Shown: one piece after another, positions 50,393 to 58,692 of the stretch | Numbering within the stretch: position 1 is the first letter of the stretch | Layout of the letters: every line of letters starts with the position of its first letter | From: an uncultured Eubacteriales bacterium | GTDB taxonomy: Bacteria; Bacillota; Clostridia; Oscillospirales; Acutalibacteraceae | Direction of reading: 5' to 3' | DNA: 64,000 nt | NCBI GenBank assembly: GCA_900315605.1 | Contig: OMZU01000001.1 | Location: forward strand, 1-64,000 | Translations under genes and position numbers: made by a program | The notes under the pieces: generated by a model | The model's database searches: none | What the model was told of the DNA's origin: nothing | The model's input: the letters and a program-made list of their open reading frames with translations, nothing else

Positions 50393-51013
50393 ATGAAAAA
50401 GGTGTTTACAATTCTGGCTGCGATCCTTATGCTCGCATTTTCGGTAGTTCCCGTTTTTGCCGAAGAGGTTAAAAGCCCTGAGGCTACAAAGGCAAGCTAC
50501 GTAATTGAAGTCGGCAAGCCCGAAAGCGGACACGGCTATCGTGTTGATTATGAGATTAAATCCGAGATCAAAGAGGACGGAAGACAGACTGTTAAGTTCT
50601 ACGTTACCACTGACGATGACACCGAGTTTATTGATTGGATTATCGAAGGTGACTATGATCCCGATCAAAACCTCGATTTGAGCAAACCTGAAATCGAGCT
50701 TGAAATCTTTGGACCGGTAAAGGTAGTACCTAACGTTAAGACAAACGAGCCTACAGGCGACAGCAATGCAACTCAGCCGACAACAGCGGTCGTTGTATCT
50801 CCCAGCGAGGGTCAGCCTGCAACATCAGGTTCAGACAAGGGCAAGACCTCAAGCGGAACACAGCAAGGCGGTTCAGGCTCTGCTGTTGTTACACAGGACA
50901 AGGGTTCAACATCTCCGCAGACAGGCTCTGACAACACAATTGCTTACGTTGTACTTTTAGCATCAGCAGCAGTTTGCTGTGCAGCTGTTATTAAATACAG
51001 CAAGTCAAAATAA
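50393..51013 (+). CDS. Sortase-anchored surface protein (SPQTG)
   Basis: A 206-residue protein with a signal peptide (1-23), a small beta-rich domain (about 35-112) and a long Ser/Thr/Gly/Gln linker (about 116-172). The sorting signal is SPQTG (174-178), followed by a hydrophobic span and the tail KYSKSK. Both this and the 92-residue protein begin their mature part with SPEAT, and their sorting signals are alike, so they are related substrates of the neighbouring sortase. The Ser/Thr linker is a natural site for glycan attachment. I start at 50393, where AGGAGG is about 7 bases upstream, not at the longer frame. Confidence 0.82.
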   Translation: MKKVFTILAAILMLAFSVVPVFAEEVKSPEATKASYVIEVGKPESGHGYRVDYEIKSEIKEDGRQTVKFYVTTDDDTEFIDWIIEGDYDPDQNLDLSKPEIELEIFGPVKVVPNVKTNEPTGDSNATQPTTAVVVSPSEGQPATSGSDKGKTSSGTQQGGSGSAVVTQDKGSTSPQTGSDNTIAYVVLLASAAVCCAAVIKYSKSK

Positions 51014-51046
51014 TAAGACACGTAAACAAAGCAGAACGATGAATAG

Positions 51047-51075
51047 AGTCCTCGTGATTTTGCGGGGACTTTTTG
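51047..51075 (+). terminator. Terminator of the SPQTG gene
   Basis: A stem AGTCCTCG / CGGGGACT is followed by TTTTTG. A second hairpin without a T-run (AAAGACC/GGTCTTT, 51100-51119) lies in the leader of the next gene. Confidence 0.72.
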
Positions 51076-51168
51076 CTTGTGTGGCTTTTTGCCGAAATCA
51101 AAGACCGGGTCAGGTCTTTATCATTCATACAAAATAAATCCATATTTGGATTAAACAGAGGTGAAATA

Positions 51169-52488
51169 ATGGAGAACAAAAGCATAGAGGACAGTATTTC
51201 ACAAATTGAAAAAAGCCGGCTTGACAGAATCAGCCAAAGCAGGAAGAATTCACTGGGCAATGATGCGATCATCAAGGAGCTCGAACAAAGGGTCCGCGAG
51301 GATGAGGAAGCCCAGCTAAAGGAGCTTCAGGGCGAAGACGCCCCGGAGGAATCCTCAGAAAGCTCAAAACACCTGCACCACCATCACCACCATCACCACC
51401 ATCGGCATCGGCATCACCATCACCACAGCAGCAGTAAGAAAAGCAAACACAGCAAAAGCAAGCACAAAAAAAGCAAAACGTGGAAGAAGGTTTCCTTGGC
51501 AATCGGATGCGTTTGCCTTGCGCTGATAATCGGAGTAATCTCGACAATAGCATATTTGCTTATCGACGGTAAAAATCAGCTGAAAGCAGATGATTTGAAC
51601 ATCAAAACACCGGATTTTGCAAGGGTAACAAATGAAGACGATACCCCCTACATATTATACAATAAGCATAAATACACCTTTAAAAAGAATATCATAAACA
51701 TGCTGTTTATGGGTGTTGATAAATATACCGAGGAAATTGAAACCGACGAAAACGGAGAGGAAATGAACGGTCAGGCTGACGTCCTGATCCTCATGTCTTT
51801 GGATTCCGCCAACAACAAGGCGTCGCTTATCAATATTCCCAGAGACGTTATAGCAGATGTAAAGATCTACTCTCCAATGGGAGACTATATGGGAATAGAA
51901 AAGCAACAGATCTGTCTTGCCTATGCCTATGGAACCGACAAGGAAGAAGGCTGCGCCAACACAATTGATTCCGTAAAATCAATATTCTACAATGTGCCGA
52001 TAAACACATACTATTCACTTGACCTTGCCGGACTTCCGGTTATCAACGACAGCATCGGCGGAGTGGATGTTGTTTCTCCCGAAACTATCGGAAGCTTTGT
52101 GAAGGACAAAGAATATCACCTTGAGGGGAATCAAGCCAGAGATTTTGTTATCACAAGAAGCCACACAGAAAGTGACGCCAATCTTGTGCGTAACAAACGC
52201 CAAAGGATATATATGGAATCCTTTTTGAATAAGCTTATTAAAAAAACAGGGTCTGATTTTTCGACTCCCTTAAAGCTTTACAGTACAGTTGAAACCTATT
52301 CCTGCACAAACCTTAACCCCTCAAAGATATCTTATCTTGCAAAGGAAGCTGTTATGGGCGGAATAAAATACGAAATCATGAATGTTCCCGTAACCGTTAC
52401 TCAGGTGGATACCCACGCAGAAAACTATATCAAGGAAAAAGAATTCTATGAAATGTTCCTTAAGGTGTTCTACGACGAAGTAAAATAA
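51169..52488 (+). CDS. Second LCP ligase with long poly-His segment
   Basis: A 439-residue paralogue of the LCP upstream. The cytoplasmic head carries His-rich residues 68-86 (nine His in a row, then RHR, then five more), followed by a Ser/Lys/His stretch, a membrane span (about 107-131) and the LCP domain (MLFMGVDKY, NIPRDVIADV, DSIGGVDVV, TRSHTESDANLVRNKRQ). Both LCPs also share CAN/CEN-TxxxVxxIFYNxPI and YSCTNLNPSK..YL.KEA. I start at 51169, where AGAGG lies about 8 bases upstream. It probably acts on the same glycan or protein targets as its neighbour. Confidence 0.9.
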   Translation: MENKSIEDSISQIEKSRLDRISQSRKNSLGNDAIIKELEQRVREDEEAQLKELQGEDAPEESSESSKHLHHHHHHHHHRHRHHHHHSSSKKSKHSKSKHKKSKTWKKVSLAIGCVCLALIIGVISTIAYLLIDGKNQLKADDLNIKTPDFARVTNEDDTPYILYNKHKYTFKKNIINMLFMGVDKYTEEIETDENGEEMNGQADVLILMSLDSANNKASLINIPRDVIADVKIYSPMGDYMGIEKQQICLAYAYGTDKEEGCANTIDSVKSIFYNVPINTYYSLDLAGLPVINDSIGGVDVVSPETIGSFVKDKEYHLEGNQARDFVITRSHTESDANLVRNKRQRIYMESFLNKLIKKTGSDFSTPLKLYSTVETYSCTNLNPSKISYLAKEAVMGGIKYEIMNVPVTVTQVDTHAENYIKEKEFYEMFLKVFYDEVK

Positions 52489-52510
52489 TATTAAATTCTT
52501 TTTCAACTAT

Positions 52511-52560
52511 AAAAGCCTTATGACTGCATGTATATAATACAGCAAGCATAAGGCTTTTTT
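52511..52560 (+). terminator. Terminator of the second LCP gene
   Basis: A 12-bp stem AAAAGCCTTATG / CATAAGGCTTTT is followed by TTTTT. Confidence 0.82.
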
Positions 52561-52644
52561 ACAGCGATTTCCAAATGTTATTTCCCAATGGATGCGTTGT
52601 CAGGCTTTTGACTTTTGACTCTCAATAACGATTCTGCCCAAACT

Positions 52645-52678
52645 AAAAAATCCTGCCACTTTCGTGACAGGACTTTTT
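52645..52678 (-). terminator. Terminator of tRNA-Arg
   Basis: A stem built on GTCCTGTCAC / GTGGCAGGA with flanking A6/T6 runs, adjoining the tRNA 3' end on the minus strand. Confidence 0.8.
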
Positions 52679-52755
52679 TGGCGCGCCGGAAGAGACTCGA
52701 ACTCCCGACCTTCTGATTCGTAGTCAGACACTCTATCCAGCTGAGCTACCGGCGC
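52679..52755 (-). tRNA. tRNA-Arg (anticodon ACG)
   Basis: A 77-base cloverleaf read on the minus strand: acceptor GCGCCGG / CCGGCGC, D arm GCTCAGCTGGATAGAGT, anticodon loop CTACGAA with ACG at 52719-52721, T loop TTCGAGT, discriminator G and encoded CCA. The T stem has two G-U pairs. The anticodon reads CGN arginine codons and needs A34-to-inosine editing. Confidence 0.95.
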
Positions 52756-52777
52756 ATTGCGGTTTTACGCAAGTAAT

Positions 52778-52806
52778 ATAATAACATATATTCACAAAAA
52801 AAGCAA
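52778..52806 (-). promoter_or_regulatory. Promoter of tRNA-Arg
   Basis: On the minus strand TTGCTT and TATTAT separated by 17 bases, about 20 bases before the mature tRNA. Confidence 0.55.
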
Positions 52807-52844
52807 GTCTTTTTTTCAATTTACGGAAAATTGAATCTATTATC

Positions 52845-52873
52845 TTGCAATAAGCCGTTCAATATGCTAAAAT
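52845..52873 (+). promoter_or_regulatory. Promoter of the small membrane protein-rlmA pair
   Basis: TTGCAA and TAAAAT separated by 17 bases, 35 bases before the start codon. Confidence 0.6.
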
Positions 52874-52907
52874 AAAAACATATTCTTTTGCAAAAGCAGG
52901 TGATTTT

Positions 52908-53213
52908 ATGAGCAAAGCTAATACAAAAATCAATACAGCGGAAAATGTTGCCGAGGAAATTGCCGCAGAACAAACCGAAGCCGTTGCAGAAGCTTCTGTT
53001 CGTTCGGAAAACAAGCTGCTTGGCAGCCTGAAATATTTTTTGACTATCGGCATTGTGCTCGGCATTTTTGTGGGGCTTGTATGGCAGCCCGAGAACAATG
53101 AGATAGGAACAAAGGTGCTCATGGGAATGTTGATTTTCGGCGGGCTCGGCGCGGTAATCGGCTTGATTGCCGGATCCCTCGGCGGAAAAGATAAGGATAA
53201 GAAAGAACAGTGA
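52908..53213 (+). CDS. Small membrane protein of unknown function (101 aa)
   Basis: The protein has an acidic, Ala/Glu-rich head (about 1-35), two membrane spans (LTIGIVLGIFVGLVW and MGMLIFGGLGAVIGLIAG) and a Lys/Asp tail. I do not recognise a family. Its stop codon overlaps the GTG start of the rlmA-like gene (GTGA), so the two are co-expressed. GCAGGTGA precedes the ATG. Confidence 0.68.
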   Translation: MSKANTKINTAENVAEEIAAEQTEAVAEASVRSENKLLGSLKYFLTIGIVLGIFVGLVWQPENNEIGTKVLMGMLIFGGLGAVIGLIAGSLGGKDKDKKEQ

Positions 53214-54034
53214 GCATTGTTATCTGCCCGATATGCTCGGAGGATCTCTCCCCTGACAGCCGCACACTGAGATGTAACAATAACCATTGCTTTGATTTTG
53301 CCAAGGAAGGCTACGTCAACCTGCTTTCGTCAAACAAATCCGGCGACAAAAAAGGCGACAACAAGGAGATGGCACGCGCACGCAGGGATTTTCTTAACCG
53401 CGACTATTATCTTCCTCTTGCCAAAGCGGTTGGAGACTGCGTTGAAAAATACTCCTCACCGGGAGACGCCGTTCTTGACATATGCTGCGGCGAGGGCTAC
53501 TATACTCAGCGGATCTCCGAATGGTATAATCGCGACTACTACGGCTTTGACATTTCAAAGAACATGGTCAGGCTTGCCGCAAAAAGGAATTGCCCGGCAA
53601 AATTTTTTGTAGCGAATATTTCCTCTATTCCGGTGAAAACCGGCGCGGTCAAGCTTGCCTTTCATCTTTTTGCGCCGTTTCACAGTGCGGAATTCAGGCG
53701 CGTGATCTCGGACGACGGAGTTATTGTCACAGCGATCCCCGGCAAAAATCATCTTTTTGGCTTGAAGCAGGTGCTTTATGACGAGCCGTATTACAATGAC
53801 GAAAAAGAGCCCGAGCATGACGGTCTTGAAGCGGTTGAAAAAATCCGCGTAAAAAGCACGGTCACTATCAGCGGCAAAGAGAATATCGCGGCGTTGTTTG
53901 AAATGACGCCCTATTTTTACCACACCCCGTCAGAGGGCATGGCAAGACTTGAAAAGCTCGACGTACTTACAACCGAGCTTGAATTTGTACTGATAGTATA
54001 CAAAAAATCTGAGGACGCTGTTACGCGCCTATAA
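53210..54034 (+). CDS. RlmA-family 23S rRNA guanine-N1 methyltransferase
   Basis: A 274-residue enzyme. The N-terminal zinc finger has CPIC (7-10) and CNNNHC (23-28), followed by FDFAKEGYVNLL, the marker of the RlmA/TlrB group. The SAM domain has VLDICCGEGYYT and FDISKNMV. Gram-positive members methylate G748 of 23S rRNA in the peptide exit tunnel and some affect macrolide response. The start is GTG, overlapping the preceding stop codon. Confidence 0.88.
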   Translation: MSIVICPICSEDLSPDSRTLRCNNNHCFDFAKEGYVNLLSSNKSGDKKGDNKEMARARRDFLNRDYYLPLAKAVGDCVEKYSSPGDAVLDICCGEGYYTQRISEWYNRDYYGFDISKNMVRLAAKRNCPAKFFVANISSIPVKTGAVKLAFHLFAPFHSAEFRRVISDDGVIVTAIPGKNHLFGLKQVLYDEPYYNDEKEPEHDGLEAVEKIRVKSTVTISGKENIAALFEMTPYFYHTPSEGMARLEKLDVLTTELEFVLIVYKKSEDAVTRL

Positions 54035-54046
54035 AACACAAAAACT

Positions 54047-54090
54047 ATCCCTCCTGATTTCAAAACGAAACCGGGAGGGATTATTTTTAT
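54047..54090. terminator. Shared-type hairpin terminator, copy 1
   Basis: The stem ATCCCTCC / GGAGGGAT is followed by TATTTTT. Nearly the same hairpin with the same loop ends (TGATTTC...CGAAACCGG) recurs at 58617. Confidence 0.78.
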
Positions 54091-54126
54091 GTCGGACTGT
54101 TTTTTTGAAACAGAAAACGTGAAAGG

Positions 54127-57100
54127 TTATCCTAAATTCACATCAAATCTTGCAATATACTTTTGCAAAAGGGTTACATCCAAAATATTCACTGAACCGT
54201 CGCCGTTTGTATCTGCTACTTTAAGCTGGTTTTCGTCAAACTCCGAAAGCTTTGCAAGATAATACTGAATTGCAGTACAGTCGAGAATATCAACTTCGTT
54301 GTCCATATTTACATCACCTATATAACGAAAATCAAAACCGTTATCTCCGGCAAATCTTTGGACATCGGTATCTCTGTTTCCGTAAATAGTAAGGCTTGTT
54401 TTTATTCTTTCATGATTGTAATCTTCACAATACCCTAAGCAATAGTTTTTAAAGGTTATCACGCTGTCCGGAATTTTTATTTCCAACAATTTTGGACAAC
54501 AGTAAAATGCACCTTCCTCAATGCTTGTTACACCGTAAGGAATAGTAACACGACTGAGATTTTCGCAATTTTCAAACGTGGAGGGTCGAATAGCTTTGAG
54601 CTCTTTAGGCAGTTTTATTTCAGTTAAGCCGTTACAACCATAAAACGCTTCTCTGCCGATCTCTGTAATGCTGTCCGGAAATGTGATTTCCGTAATATTA
54701 GTACAATTCAGAAAAGCTTCAACTCCGATTTCGGTAACACTGTTCGGAATTGTTATTTCGCTAAGATTTGTACATCCGCTAAAACCCGAAAGATAAGTTA
54801 CACTATCAGGAATACTTACCTCTTTAAGCTTTGTGCAGCTATAAAAGGCATTCTTTTCTATTCGTGCAACAGTATCCGGAATAGTTACACCGGTAAGACT
54901 TTGACATTCAGAAAAAGCATTTTCCGCAATGTTCACCGTTCCGTCCTTTATTTCCACATAGGACGGACATTCTCCTATGTATTTATAAGCAACCTTACCC
55001 AAGTATAGCATTCCGTCAGGTAAACTGTTGTACCATATCGTGTTGTCAAAAGCTTCTGTGCCGATACTTATAACGGAATCCGGTATAATTATTTCCGCAA
55101 GCTTTTTACAGTTTTTAAACGCACAGTATCCGATATCAGTCACGCTGTTTGGGATCGAGACAGAAGTTAGCTCATAACAGTATATAAACGCAGACGAACC
55201 AATTTTTGTAACGCCGTCAGGAATATCCACATTTGTAAGCTTACTGCAAGAATAAAATGCATCTCTTCCAATTACATTTAGACTGTCCGGAAGCGAAATA
55301 TCATCTAGCTGCGAACATCTATTAAAAGCAAACTCACCGATCTCTTTGACTCCGTCGGGAATATTTATTTCGCTTAACGACCTACAATTATAAAACGATC
55401 TGTCAGCAATTGCAGTGATCCCTTTTGGAAGGGTAATTTTTTTTAGCGATGAGCAATTATAAAACGCGCATTTTCCGATACTTTTAACGCTTTCGGGAAT
55501 ATTTATATCGCTTAGTAAACTGCAATTGAAAAAAGCATTTTCACCTATACTTTTTACACTATTGGGAATTGTGATACTTTCAAGGTTCACGCAATAATAA
55601 AATGCATAGTTTCCAATATTGGTTACTCCGTCTTTAATTACAACACTTTTCACGTCCGAGTCTACCCACGGATTGTGATCATACGAATTAGTGTAATCAT
55701 CCATTTTGCCTATACCGCTAATTGTCAAAGTACCCTCATTATCTAAGGTCCATTTACAGTCGCCGGTCGTACCTTTATCCAAATATATATCGTCTAAATC
55801 AACAAAGGGTATATTATTTTTTATTGCGTACCTAAAAGCTGCGGAATTTTTGTAACCGTAAATAGTTAAGTTGCTGTTTCTGAAAAACGCGTCATCTTCA
55901 ATTTCGGTTACACTATCGGAAATTATAATTTTATCAAGCTCACCGCAATCAAAAAACGCGTGCGAATCAATTTTACTTACACTGTCGGGAATCGTTATTT
56001 CTGTAAGAGCACTGCACTCATGAAAAACACCGTATTGTATTGTGCTTATACCGTAAGGTATAGTTATTTCAGTGATTTTCGGACATTCACAGAACGCAAA
56101 AATACCAATCATATCAGCTTTTTCGGGAAGAATTATTTCGCTGAGTGAGCTGCAATGGTAGAAAGCATATTTTCCTATTCTGTTTACGCTTTCCGGAACA
56201 GTTACGCTTGTAAGGCTTTCACAGTAAAAAAAAGCATAATCCCCAACATTTCGTACTCCCTCTTTGATTATAACCTTTTTTATATCAAAAAATCTCCACG
56301 GATTGTAATTGTTATTTGATTCGAGATCATAGTCTGTCATATAACCGTTTCCGCTGATCGTGAGCGTGCCTTCCTTGTCAAGAGTCCATGTGCAGTCTCC
56401 GGTTTTTCCGATTGCTTCAAACTCGTCCTCTGATTCCAGATCAATAAAAGAGAATCCGTTTTCCTCAGCATATTTCTGAGCCGCAGAGTATTGATAGCCG
56501 TAGATTAACAAGCAGTCGTATTTTTTATAGGATCCATAATCAAAGGCGTAGCCATAGTCTGTGTTTTTGTAATATCCAAAAGCCCTTTCTCCGATATTTT
56601 TAACACTCGCGGGTATGGTTGCTTCTATCAACTGTGTTCCTAAAAACGCGGCTGATTCAATTCTTGTCATACTGTCGGGGAGAACGATGCTGTTCAGCGC
56701 TGTTTCGGAAAATGCCTTATATCCGATCTTCGTCACACCGTAGGGAATCGTTACATCTGTCAGACATTCGCAATAATAAAACGCTTCGTCACTGATGCTC
56801 TCCAAGTTTTTGGAAATAGTAGCTTTTTTTAAGTCCCTGCAATAACCAAAAGCACGGTCACCGATGCTTGTTACACTGTCCGGGATTACCAGCTCTTTTA
56901 ATCCGCTGCAATAAAAAAATGCATCTTCTTCAATAACGGTTACGCTATCCGGAATCGTCAAGCTTGACAAATCGTAACACGCTGTAAACGCGTTATCACC
57001 AATACTCGTAACAGTGTTAGGGATCGTCATTTCCGTTATTTCAGACCAAGCAAATGCGTAAGGTCCGATACGCTTTATACCGTTGGGAATGATCGAAGAC

Positions 57101-58149
57101 TTGCACCCGGTAACTAAAATGTCTGTTGCGGTCTCAATAACAGCGTTGCAGTTGTTTCGGCTGTCATAGACCGGATTATTCGGGCTGACTGTGATTGCTT
57201 CAACATCGGTGCAACCTGCAAAAGCACCATCTTCAATCAGTGTTACACTGTCTGGGATGGTAATGCTTTTTAACCTATAACAATACAAAAACGCACTTCT
57301 GCCAATAGTTTTTAATCCATTTGGAAATGTGATCTCTTCAAGATTATAACAACCGTAAAAAGCATCGTAGTCTATTTTATTTAAGCTGTCAGGCAAGTTT
57401 ATCGCGCTTAGAGAACTGCATTCTGAAAATGCACAGCCGCATATTTCAATCAAACTATCAGGCAGGCTTATTTCTGTCAGATTTCTGCAATCACGAAATG
57501 CGTATGCAGCAATGCCGGTTGTTCCGTCCTTGATTTGAATATAAGTATTCTCCGGCATTTCTCCCTTGTATTTATAGACGCATTTGCCAATATAAACAAC
57601 GCCGTCCGGCTGGTTCTTATACCATGCCGTTGAGCCAAATGCTTCATATCCAATGCTTGTTAAGCTGTCAGGAATGGATATATCCGTAAGGGATGTACAG
57701 TTATTAAAGGCATAACTGTCAATATAGGTCACGCTGTCCGGAATACTTACGCCGGTAATATGACTACAATTGGAAAACGCACACCAACCTATACCGGTCA
57801 CTCCTTCATTAATTACAAGCTTTGTTATATTGATCCCGTAATGATCTTCCAGCTCATAAAAGTATTTTATACCGTCACCTGTATCCTTATAAACTGCCTC
57901 GCCGTCTCCGCTGATCGTCAGCGTGCCGTTTTCGTCAAGCACCCAGGTGCAGTCGCCGGTCACACCGCTTGCGGGCGTTGCTCCCACGCTCCCGACTTTT
58001 TCGGCGGACGCTTCCGCGCCTGCCCCTTCTCCTGCTTCGGCGGCTGACGTTTCAGCCGCACTTACAGCCACAGGCGTTGCCGTGAACGCACTTATTGTCA
58101 GCATAGCCGACAGGATCACTGCTGTTAGTCTCTTGGATTTTGATTTCAT
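54127..58149 (-). CDS. Giant leucine-rich-repeat dockerin protein, BspA-like
   Basis: A 1340-residue protein. It has a signal peptide (1-31) and an Ala/Glu-rich stretch, then more than 30 LRR_5 repeats of about 23 residues (consensus like ITIPDSVTSIGD.AF..C). The repeats fall into three blocks, each opened by a cap motif TGDC.W.LD..GTLTISG (near residues 63, 582 and 794). A type I dockerin closes the protein (about 1276-1338; DVNMDNEVDILDCT, DTNGDGSVNILDVT). BspA-type LRRs serve adhesion to host proteins or other bacteria. With a dockerin, the domain would be displayed on a cohesin scaffold. The first dockerin loop has DMDNE in place of DGDGE, a slight deviation. Confidence 0.9.
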   Translation of the reverse strand: MKSKSKRLTAVILSAMLTISAFTATPVAVSAAETSAAEAGEGAGAEASAEKVGSVGATPASGVTGDCTWVLDENGTLTISGDGEAVYKDTGDGIKYFYELEDHYGINITKLVINEGVTGIGWCAFSNCSHITGVSIPDSVTYIDSYAFNNCTSLTDISIPDSLTSIGYEAFGSTAWYKNQPDGVVYIGKCVYKYKGEMPENTYIQIKDGTTGIAAYAFRDCRNLTEISLPDSLIEICGCAFSECSSLSAINLPDSLNKIDYDAFYGCYNLEEITFPNGLKTIGRSAFLYCYRLKSITIPDSVTLIEDGAFAGCTDVEAITVSPNNPVYDSRNNCNAVIETATDILVTGCKSSIIPNGIKRIGPYAFAWSEITEMTIPNTVTSIGDNAFTACYDLSSLTIPDSVTVIEEDAFFYCSGLKELVIPDSVTSIGDRAFGYCRDLKKATISKNLESISDEAFYYCECLTDVTIPYGVTKIGYKAFSETALNSIVLPDSMTRIESAAFLGTQLIEATIPASVKNIGERAFGYYKNTDYGYAFDYGSYKKYDCLLIYGYQYSAAQKYAEENGFSFIDLESEDEFEAIGKTGDCTWTLDKEGTLTISGNGYMTDYDLESNNNYNPWRFFDIKKVIIKEGVRNVGDYAFFYCESLTSVTVPESVNRIGKYAFYHCSSLSEIILPEKADMIGIFAFCECPKITEITIPYGISTIQYGVFHECSALTEITIPDSVSKIDSHAFFDCGELDKIIISDSVTEIEDDAFFRNSNLTIYGYKNSAAFRYAIKNNIPFVDLDDIYLDKGTTGDCKWTLDNEGTLTISGIGKMDDYTNSYDHNPWVDSDVKSVVIKDGVTNIGNYAFYYCVNLESITIPNSVKSIGENAFFNCSLLSDINIPESVKSIGKCAFYNCSSLKKITLPKGITAIADRSFYNCRSLSEINIPDGVKEIGEFAFNRCSQLDDISLPDSLNVIGRDAFYSCSKLTNVDIPDGVTKIGSSAFIYCYELTSVSIPNSVTDIGYCAFKNCKKLAEIIIPDSVISIGTEAFDNTIWYNSLPDGMLYLGKVAYKYIGECPSYVEIKDGTVNIAENAFSECQSLTGVTIPDTVARIEKNAFYSCTKLKEVSIPDSVTYLSGFSGCTNLSEITIPNSVTEIGVEAFLNCTNITEITFPDSITEIGREAFYGCNGLTEIKLPKELKAIRPSTFENCENLSRVTIPYGVTSIEEGAFYCCPKLLEIKIPDSVITFKNYCLGYCEDYNHERIKTSLTIYGNRDTDVQRFAGDNGFDFRYIGDVNMDNEVDILDCTAIQYYLAKLSEFDENQLKVADTNGDGSVNILDVTLLQKYIARFDVNLG

Positions 58150-58320
58150 TCTGAAAAACCTCCTTTTGCTTGATTAACTTGATTAAAATTAAAATAAGGA
58201 ATCCCCGATTGATTCGCGCCGTAAGGCTGTTCATACATATCGCCGCTGGATAATCTGTCAGCATGATTTGTACAAACCGAATAATCAGTGATTCCTTTTA
58301 TCCCCAAATATTTAAAGGGC

Positions 58321-58356
58321 ACCTCTGAACAACTGTGAATTTTTAGAGGTACCCTT
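58321..58356. repeat. AGGGCACCTCT inverted repeat
   Basis: GGGCACCTCT at its left and AGAGGTACCC at its right fold into a hairpin in the gap before the LRR gene. The AAGGGCACCTCT motif also occurs at 26940 between the 76-bp repeats. It abuts palindromic element copy B. Confidence 0.5.
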
Positions 58357-58520
58357 AAGGCAACACCGCATAAATCTGGTGCGCGGATTGCGTAGTCAGA
58401 TTTTTCGTCAGAATGTACAAATAATCAGTGTGAATACTGACGTATGGATACTGATTTTTGGGCAGTCTGACGGAATAATATGCAAGCAATCCGCGCACCA
58501 GAATTATGCGGTATTGCCTT
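58357..58520. repeat. MITE-like palindromic element, full copy B (inverted)
   Basis: A 164-bp element with the same ends as copy A at 11144. Its left half matches the reverse complement of the right half of A over about 75 bases with few changes, so the two copies are in opposite orientation. The 543-base gap 58150-58692 otherwise holds the leader of the LRR gene and a terminator. Confidence 0.82.
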
Positions 58521-58615
58521 AACAATTACATCATATCACTTTTTTTGAGGTTTTGCAAACCAAAAACAACCAAACATTTTTATTGATATCCTACAAAAAA
58601 TCCGAATAAAAATTC

Positions 58616-58656
58616 ATCCCTCCTGATTTCACAGCGAAACCGGGAGGGATTTTTTG
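58616..58656. terminator. Shared-type hairpin terminator, copy 2
   Basis: ATCCCTCC / GGAGGGAT with the same loop ends as copy 1. It lies just after the dockerin protease gene on the minus strand, where it is followed by GAATTTTTATT. Confidence 0.7.
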
Positions 58657-58692
58657 GTTATTTTTGATTTTTTTAGAAAGCTTAACAGCTTA

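Noticed and set aside
51370..51440. A CAC/CAT-rich run that could be a microsatellite.
   Set aside because: It is inside a well-supported gene and keeps the frame; treated as a protein feature.
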